Of a DNA stretch of 64,000 bases, positions 36,401 to 45,400 are shown in pieces; positions within the stretch are counted from its first letter, which is position 1; every line of letters begins with the position of its first letter. The DNA comes from Dipteris shenzhenensis (taxonomy: Eukaryota > Polypodiophyta > Polypodiopsida > Gleicheniales): NCBI GenBank assembly GCA_047967505.1, contig CM106538.1; one strand, written 5' to 3'. The position numbers were made by a program, and so were the translations under genes. The notes beneath the pieces were generated by a model. That model made no database searches, was not told the origin of the DNA, and saw nothing but the letters and a program-made list of their open reading frames with translations.

Positions 36401-39400
36401 CAAAACTGAGATTTTTCCTCAGTAAATGCATAGAAGCTCCGGCTGTCCTGCTGTACTTCTGTCCTTGCAGCAGGTACATGTTCCCCCAAAAAAAAAGAAT
36501 TTCGACTTGCTGTAGGCACACTTCCCAAGAAAAAAAAACGAGGCTCTGCCTGGCTCCCTACGCGCACACATGCACGTCGAAGGAGATCCAGCTTCCTGGG
36601 TGAAGAACTGTCGTCCGTACAGTTGTACGGCAGTCCGTACGACTGTACGGACAGCCCGTACGGTTGTAGTAGGACTAGCTGCACACAGCAGCTAGACAGC
36701 TGCAGATGCAGCGTCGCGGTGTACAGCAGCTGCTGTACAGCTGTAGCAGTTCGCCCTAGCTGCGAAATGCGCCGCCGCCACCCGTGAAGCCCTAGCTGCG
36801 AAGTGCGCCGCCGCCACCTGTGAAGCCCTCGAAAATGCGCCGCTCTGATGCCCTAGCTGCTCGCCGCCGCCTTGGACTGCTCCCGCGCCATCGACTGCTG
36901 CGCCGCCGTGATGCTCTGACAATGCCCGTGCAGATCTGGCCGCCCTGGAGTTCGCGACCGCCGTACGGCTCTGCGCCCTGGTCCGCCTGGTCCGTACGGT
37001 CGTACGGACGAAGTACGGCAGTACGGAACTGTCCGTACGTCCGTACGGTACGGGTTAGGTCGAGGTAGAGGGGGCTGGGTAGGGAAGAGGGGAGCTAAGT
37101 AGGCTCTGATACCAGTTGAGAGGGGGAAGAGAGGTGGAAAGGGAGCAAGAGAGTGAGAGTGAGAGAGAGACACAATAGTGCGGGTGTGAAGTGTTGAGTG
37201 AGCCACACCACAAACTCACTTAAGTTTTATTAGGATTAGGTTTACCCTATGACTGTCTTAAGACAGTCATAGGTGTCCTAACTTTAATTCTTTAATATAA
37301 GGGTAGGCAATGTGCCTTTACCCCAACAACATCAGCACAATACACGTCTGCCATGTCACGAAAGCTACGTCACCCTAAGGTTGAACCTTGGATGAAAACG
37401 GGTGACAAAAACTCTATACAACAATCACGCGCCGTCGCGTTCACGGGCTGGTGGTCTACTCTATTGTTCTCGAAGCGCCCACTGCAAGGGATAAAAGAAA
37501 GTTGTTCAAAGCAGATGCAGCTTCGTCCGTTTACGCTTCATCAGTGCCTTTCTGATAGCATTTGTTGGTTGTGCAATCTGCGAAGAGTAGTCTTCGGAGG
37601 CATAGTTGTAGCATGGCATCAACGCTGCACGTCAGGTGAGTTCTATGCCACGGAATCACAAAGAGAGATGGTTTTGGGGCTAGCTTGCTTGGTTGGGTCT
37701 ACGCAGGTGCACTGCTTGCATGAGCGCCTACATATACAGACCAACTCACCACACTTGTGCGGCAAAAAATTATTTTGTCAAAGCCCTGTTCCGCCATACT
37801 ATCAGAAGTCCGTGTATCCTCTTTACGGATACTTTACGCTCAAGATTGTCATCTCCAAGGAAATAGATGAATCCGGCTTTGATACCAATGAAATCCTTCC
37901 GTAAAAAACTGCAGAGACACTCTCATTTCTCTCCCTCTTTCCCTCTCTCAACAGAGACACTAGGGCCCAGGACAATCGTCGGGCTAGACCCCCCCGAAGG
38001 TTTTGATTACTTGAGAGAAAACTGAGTACAAGAGTTCAGCGTGGAAGCTGTTCATACAAAAAATCCAAACGTGAATAAGTATTACATGAGCTCTAAGGCT
38101 CCCCTTCTTGGCAACAAGCCACTTGTCAATTTCTACATTACTTTCCTAATTACATGCCACTAAGGGCAACTCTAGAGTCTTCGAAGCACTTGGTCACGCG
38201 AACCGCCTCCTAGACTCTTGTTAGGCTCCCGTGGCGCTTAGGAAAATAACTCTTCCTAGTACCTGCAACAATTAATTAAAGCGCACCACCATGGTACCCA
38301 TTAATTGTTAGTGCTTTGCATGCAAATAACACACTGTGGACTAATTCTAGTCACGGTGGGTGTCCCCACTGAACACATGTACACACATAACAAATATAAA
38401 AATATATATTTATTCTCGGGTTAACCGAAGTCAATGCTCTTGATCATAATTAAGGGCTTTGACCAAGGGTCGAGGCGCCTTAATTATAGTCAAGTCTCTC
38501 CAACCAAAGTTGGCACATCTTGGTTAACCGTAGTTAACCCTCTTGGCGCATGCCAAGTCTCGTTGACCAAAGTCAACACTCTCTGACCGTGGTCAGCTCT
38601 GTGGTTCTCTGGCAGTTAACCCTCTTGGTAATAAACCAAGTCTCCTCGACCGATGTCAGGTTTATTGACCAGAGTCAAGTGTCTTTGACCGTAGTCAATT
38701 CTTTGGCCATTAAAAGAACTTTTTGACCATAATTAAGACAGATAAAAACTCTTTAATTATGATCAGATAAATGGTCAACTGTACTTTGACTTAGGATATT
38801 TACATTGTGGTGACAGAACATGACAGGTTTGAGGTCTTATTGAGTAGACAGAGGTAGGCAGGAGCTGGGAATGAGACGCAGCTGAAGAGGGTGGCAAAGA
38901 GGCTTGAGAGGGGCAACAGGTTTAGGGACTGCTTGGAAACAGTCATGGAAGCATTATATCTTTATACTGCTTTATTTGTCATTTTCTTCTTTGTGCTGCA
39001 ACCTTTGTTTGAGCTGCTATATTCTGAAAACTTTCAACCCGCATCAGGTTAAATGGTAGATGTCCTCCCTGAAATTCATATTCATGCTATTTTCATTTCT
39101 CAGGGTTAAAGAAGAACAAGGAGCGCTATGAGGCAGAGATGGCAGAGCTAGGGTCTGCCAGGGAAATGCAGAGTAGAGAAGCTGAAGCAGCTGGAAAAAT
39201 CAGTGGACTGGAGAGAAAGATACAATATGCGGATATCGAAAAGGTACTTTCTCATGGCGCGATCAGGTGGTTAAGAAGATTTCCTGAATGGGTAGATTAG
39301 AAGTGAAGTAACTATTTGTTTCTTTTCCCTGCCAAGTCTGTGTAGGCCAGTTTTCATGCTCTTTTGACTTTTCATGGTGTAGAAAAATATTGAAGATAAG

Positions 39401-42400
39401 CTCTCCAAGCTTGCTCAACAGAGGGAGGCCATAAAGGGGGAGATTGATCGAGTCAATCCAGAGCTTCAAAAGGCAAATATCTCCTTTTTAAAAATATTGA
39501 CTGCCATTAAGCTTGCTGTCATACTATATTGAGTGCTGTTGGTCCATCTTAGTTATTCATCATAGTTAGTAACATATGTGATTTGTTGTTGCAGGTGCAG
39601 GAAATTATTTCGAACAGGAACAAAGCTATCGTGAAGCTGGAAAACCGAATCAATGAAATTATTGACAGAATCTATAAGGACTTCAGTGAATCTATTGGAG
39701 TTGCAAATATTCGTGAATATGAAGAAAATCAATTACGAGCTGCCCAGGAGTTAGCAGAAAGGCGACTCAGTTTGAGCAGTCAAATTTCAAAACTGAAAAA
39801 TCAGTAAGGCTGTACATGCGTTGATGAAGTGTTATACAATATTTTATAGTGTCCAAGTATGTTTAGTATTTGAACATTGCCATGTCCAATCATTGATATT
39901 GGATGGTTTTTACAGGCTGCAATATGAACAAAGGAGAGATACCGAGGCACCCTTGAGAAAGATATCTACCACTCTTGAGGTTTTGAGGGAAGAGCTGATC
40001 AGGGTGCAGAGCCACGAAAGCGAAGAAAAGGCAGCCATGGATACAGCTGCACAACAATTAGAGGAAATGAAAAAAGAGGCAGAGGGTGGGTTTGGAAAGG
40101 CTTGTTTTGGGTAAAAACAAAAGAGTGGAATTATTTTGCCGTGAAGAATGCTGAAGATTTTCTTTGTGATGCAGGAATAAAGTCCAAAGCTGATCAATTT
40201 GAGAATGAAATACAGGAGTTGAAAAAACAAGCAAGCAGTGATACTGCAAACCTTGGCAAACTGAAGCGGCAAATGACTGTGAAGGTTCTCTCTCAGAACA
40301 TCTACATACACAGTCAATGACTTGTCATTTTCAATTATGAAATGAGTCAAGTCTATCAGGAAAAGAATTTCTCTGATATTCATTAATGGAAGGTCTTCCA
40401 GAACCGACTTCACTTTTATCCCATGGTTTGCATTGAAGAGTTACTGAGGAAAAAGAACTTCTGAGCTCAGGTTGCTACGAGGTTTATATTTCTCTATATG
40501 CTTTTGTGCACTCAAGGTCTCACATTGGATGACTCAGTGACTAGCAAGGTGAATTGAATGTTGGTTGTGCAGCGAACCTGAGGAGAGTAAAATATATACA
40601 CTGGTTCATGGTCACAGCTTTGATTTTCTGTATTTGCTTGGCAGACATGTAAAAGTTGTCAGGAAGACCCAAATTATGGAGAAATGGACTAAAAACTGTC
40701 TTGAAAGTACTGCACAATGTGAGGCAACAAAGGGAGATAGAAAGAAAGAAAGAAAGAAAGTTTATTAAAAGGCTCTATGTTACAGATACAATGAGCTCAA
40801 TGGGTGGAGCCTTTAAGCGGGCATCAGCACCCAAGAAAAATACAACATAATCATTTAAACAGCCCATGGAGAGGATGCTGTGGCATAGCATCACTGAGAT
40901 GATCCTCTGGAAACTGATGGAGGGGTCAAGCCCAAGGGGGAGCCTGGTGGTGTACAAGGCTGTGATGGCATAAAACCTTTGACACAGCACTTGCGGCGGT
41001 CGATGTGTGTGGTCCGTTGTGGCCTCCTAGTTGTGGCCCTGTGTAGGACTAGTGCAACTGTCACGCCATCTCCCTGGGGCCTACTGGTCCGTGCCATCTG
41101 GCAGCGATCAAGTCTAGTTGTACACCCTGATCTCTCCTATGTGTCTTGAGTAGATGCTCTGTGTTGGATGGTCTGATGAATGAACGTTGCTAGGCATATC
41201 TGTTTTGGATAAGGCAAGAAATTAGAGAGGGGTCTGAAACTATCCTTGAGGAGACAATGGTAATGACGTCGGATCTCATAGTATACCGGGCATCTAAAAG
41301 CGAAATGGTCCTTTGACTTGATCTCCTGCTGATCACATACAATACAGATGCCCTCTTTATGTATGACCTTAGCTTGCCCACTCCAGTGCGTAGTTGGATT
41401 GATGAGACACGGAATGCCCAATCAATAGCTCAAGGAATGGGGGAGGTGAATCAGTGTATAACCTAATGGTTCAATGAAGCCCTCCTCTGAAATCCATAAG
41501 CAGTGTTCCTTATAGAAGATTGAGCTTCATAGGGAGCTCGTTGGGTGCCAACTAGGCCCGGAATGTGTGTAGCTGTAAGAGATCCTCTTGGATAACTTGA
41601 TTGACCTCGTGATAGGTGATTGGAATAGGAGGCGCCTCAATGCTATATTGAAAGGGGGATAATTTGTCCATGTGGAGCTCAAACCATGTTCGTGTATGTG
41701 CGTACCAACACCTCTGATGGCCCTCAGAAGTTAAAGTCATGTAACCCTATCGAAACCATGGTCTACAACACTAGAATCATATGCAAGCAACTCGACACCC
41801 AACCATGCTGATCCAGACTTGGCCCCATTGAGCCGAGGCTAGAGGGCCTTGTGGAAACTGCAAGCCCTACAAGCCATACCTCACCCTTGGCATCCCATAC
41901 CTCCTGGTGAACATCTGCATTGGTAGCTCCTACTTCTACTCCCTCACTGGCCAGTGTGTGCAACTATGGCCCTGGCCCTCCCTTTGTAGCCTCGAGGAAG
42001 AGTGCTCACCAAGAAAAGTGAAAAAGCAATCCTGTTGACCCATGCTCCCACGGATAGCACTCTAGCCTGTCATCTCCCTACCTATCCCTAGCGTGCACAT
42101 GACATACTTTCCTTTCTCAAAGAGCTGACTGCTGAGCTGATAAACTCTCAGAAGAAGTAGTCAACTTGCTAGAAACAACTCACTATTGGTCCAAACCAAT
42201 AGACTCAAGGACAATCCTACCAAGAGAGCCACCTGCTCAGAAACATAACATGAGCATGAAGTCCTGGTCAAAAAGCAACATCCTTTGGTAGTGAAATCAA
42301 ATCTACACTCCTCAGTCTCGAAAGTGAATCAAATCTACACTTTCCAGGTCTCGGAAGTGAAATTAAATCTAACTTTCCACACTTGAAAAGTCAAAATATC

Positions 42401-45400
42401 TGCTTTTCACATGTAGTCTAAAGTCTTAACTCAAAGCAAATTTGGCCGGTCAATGTCAAAGAAGCTTGAGTATCAAGAACCAATATTTTAAAAGACTCTA
42501 TTATGATTTAAGCGAGCATCTCATAATTGTCTGTATGAGTAACCTATCTTCTAAGAAAGGAAAAGGTAGTCTTGTGTTCGTAGGCGCAGAGTCCTAAATA
42601 AATCTGGATGCTCTGGCATAACCCCGTCACATTGATGGATCATGGAGTCCCATACCACCTGAATACACCACACCCCCACGTACTATGATTGCTAAAACTC
42701 CAGTTTGTGGATTTGTCGCGAATTATCAATACAAATGGCCAACCAAAAACCACAAAATTGAAAAAGCTCTCGAAAAGTATTGATGCAATTCGAGACTAGG
42801 GACCAACTCTTGGTCTAGAGAATAGGCAGCGTCTGTGCACGTAGAAACTTCCTTGACAAGCGTCCGAGTCGAAGCATCTATCTATACCCATCAAATCTTG
42901 GAAGCTAAGCATGTTTCCCAAAACTTTGGACTCATTGAAATCCTTGAGATTTTAGATCCCTATGAAAGGATTCTCATCAAACAATTAGCTATAGACATCT
43001 AAGACACCCCCAATTGGCAATCAAAAGGCTCTCATGTCTATAAGCAACAAACAATTAAAGTTTTAGAATCACATCCACAAAGAAGTGGGTTAAAAGCTTA
43101 AGAGTTAACCTTATGACAAGCATAAGAAAACAATGTATTGAATTCAGCCCAAAATCGGGTGAGTACAAAGAAAGGCTGAGGTGCCTAGAGATCAAGTGCG
43201 AGATCTCTTATGCTTATAAAGAACATGGTGTTGACGCAATGCTTCTAAGACACATTGTTGACACTTATTAGAGCCTTTAGTCACATACTTTTGATTCTGT
43301 GGAGTCTGATAATATCTAAGAGATTCCCAAAGCTCTTCTTGCAAATTCTCCCATCTCCTGAAGGACAGCTTTTGGTCTTCGTGGAATGAGGTTTGAGGTG
43401 ATTTCATCCTCCAATTCTACAAGATAGTAATCCAAGGAAGGAGTCTTGTTACTGTGGTGGCTCTCCATCACCAAACACTCGCGAAGATTGAAACTGCAAG
43501 ATGCTTCGAGAAATCGCCCACGACAAGATGATGGCTGAAAGGAATGGTAGAGGAGGAGGATATCATAGTGGACAAAGAATTCAGCGCAGCTACAGAGCTT
43601 GTGCTGAGAAGAGACGGGTAGAGATAGCAAATCGCAAGAGAATCACAGCCAGAGGAGCTAGCAATGATGGCAAAATTTGAGAGAAGGATGCTAGGTCTAT
43701 GAGTGTGGAGGGACTGTATGGAAGGGCCTAACCTTGGTTAGGGAGACTTCAAGTGGGCCGAGAGATTCGACTATGGCAACTCCTTGTACCATGGCCTTCT
43801 ACCCACAAAAAGTGAGCTTGAACTTGAGGCATTCACCCCAATGTGGGCTTGTGGGCCTCCTCCAAACCTTAGGTTCATATTTCTTTTTGAAGTGTAGAAA
43901 ATAGCTGAGTTGTGTCTGTATGAGAGATTTTGAAATGATCATAAGAGGGATTGACTGTATAATGACTGGTCCAAACAGATGAGAAACAAAAAAAAATGCA
44001 TCCAAATAGATAGTAGAAACATCACATGATGTGCTCTGCATATTCTGATATTAGAGATCTTGCCAGAGCTTTGTTTACTGAGGTAAACAAGTTTAGGAAG
44101 TGCACACAACCCTCAAATTGTTATAAATGATATCCAAGAGAAGCATGTGTGCACTGGGGAGGCGTAATCTAAGCTTTTCGTTGCCTTATTTGTTTTGCAG
44201 ATTGTCGTAATCATGGGTAGGGGAGCATTTGTATTTCAAATATTTCCACCAGCAAATTGCAACACTCTTGGCCTGATCCCTTTTAGAACAAGAGAGGAGG
44301 GGATTCTTTTTCAGTTTTGGGTTCCATAGGCTACATTTGGTCTTGCAGGACGCTAAAAAGGAAGGTCATCCAATCCATCCATCCATCGTCCTTACTCCCT
44401 TCGAAAACGAGAGAGAACATACTCCCTCCAGCACTATTTGGATTCATCTTCATGTGCACACCAGCACACCGTCCTTGCCACATGCCTTGGACGTATGGAT
44501 TATGCATTGATTTGATAAGGTTGATCCTTCTTTACCAATGTTTTGGCTGCCTGCTTATGCACTGTGGAATAGAAAGGAAAGGGTTAGCCATGGTTTATGC
44601 CATTAAAAAAGATAGAAATTGTGAAACCACTTCAGGTTTTACCCAAGATCTGTTGTACGTGATGAGAACAAGCCCAACAGTACAAGAAGATGGCTCCTCT
44701 TGCTGCTGATGGAGTTCGACTTCACTCTGGTGGTGAGGAAAGGCAAACAACACCCGTGGACCACTGATCACGAATTGACACTGGATAAGAAGCCAGTGGG
44801 GTAGAGGATGACTTGATGGCTCAAATGGTAGGTGACACTTGAGAGGGTTCATGTGCAAAATTACAAATGTGCTTACTCAATATGCTTGTCCCATGACTTG
44901 CATACAACATGTGTTCAAGAGTCCTTACATATGGGTCCTACATTCCTTTCCCTTCATAAAAAATTGAAATTTATAATTTTGTAAATTTGAAGTCCCCTTT
45001 CGAATGTTATCCCTTCCTTGCTTCACCTTTTTCTTAATAGGGTGGTTTATCTATAGTTAAGTTAAGTGCCTCATTGCCCAATTTTGCTTGGCTGGTTGCC
45101 CTTCGTGCCTTTTTCACGGCAACCATTGCAACCTTGCCTTAGGTCTTTTCCTTATCTGCTGGTGGTTTAAAACATAATATTTTCAGCTGGTATTTGGAGG
45201 AGTAAGCTTCGTCTTATGGAGAGGACAAGTCTTGCTGGGACATAATTATGTCTTAACACGTTTGTATAACGTGAACAGACAAATTGCCTTAGTGTGACAG
45301 TAATATCAATCAACAATGTATCATATGAATTAATCTCAAAATCGTGTGAAATTCACAGAGCAACCAGATTCTCGAAAACGGTTTCTTTACAGGTAAAGTA

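Larger units (their letters stand above)
31048..37328 (-). mobile_element. Young, apparently complete Ty1/copia retrotransposon
   Basis: LTRs of 212 bp each (31048-31259 and 37117-37328), TGAGAGGGGG...CCCCAACA. They are flanked by the 5-bp duplication ACATC (31043-31047 and 37329-37333) and differ at only one position by eye, within the GA-rich run. It inserted into the leader of the gypsy element. Inside are a polypurine tract, one uninterrupted polyprotein, a long leader and a tRNA-iMet primer site. Everything needed for an autonomous copia element is present, and the LTR identity points to recent movement. Confidence 0.97.
25114..38815 (-). mobile_element. Ty3/gypsy element in SMC1 intron 8, carrying a nested copia
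   Basis: LTRs at 25114-26029 and 37889-38815 begin TGAAATCCT and end GTGGTGACA. The target duplication GAACA flanks them (25109-25113 and 38816-38820). Minus-strand order is 5' LTR, primer site, leader (split by the copia insertion), gag, protease, reverse transcriptase, RNase H, integrase, 3' LTR. The LTRs differ at many scattered sites and the coding part has several breaks, so this insertion is clearly older than the copia inside it. Confidence 0.95.

Noticed and set aside
37353-37904. 183-codon + strand frame in the gypsy leader
   Set aside because: Antisense to the element, runs into the LTR, and its WMKTGDKNS string is too short to call a LINE domain.
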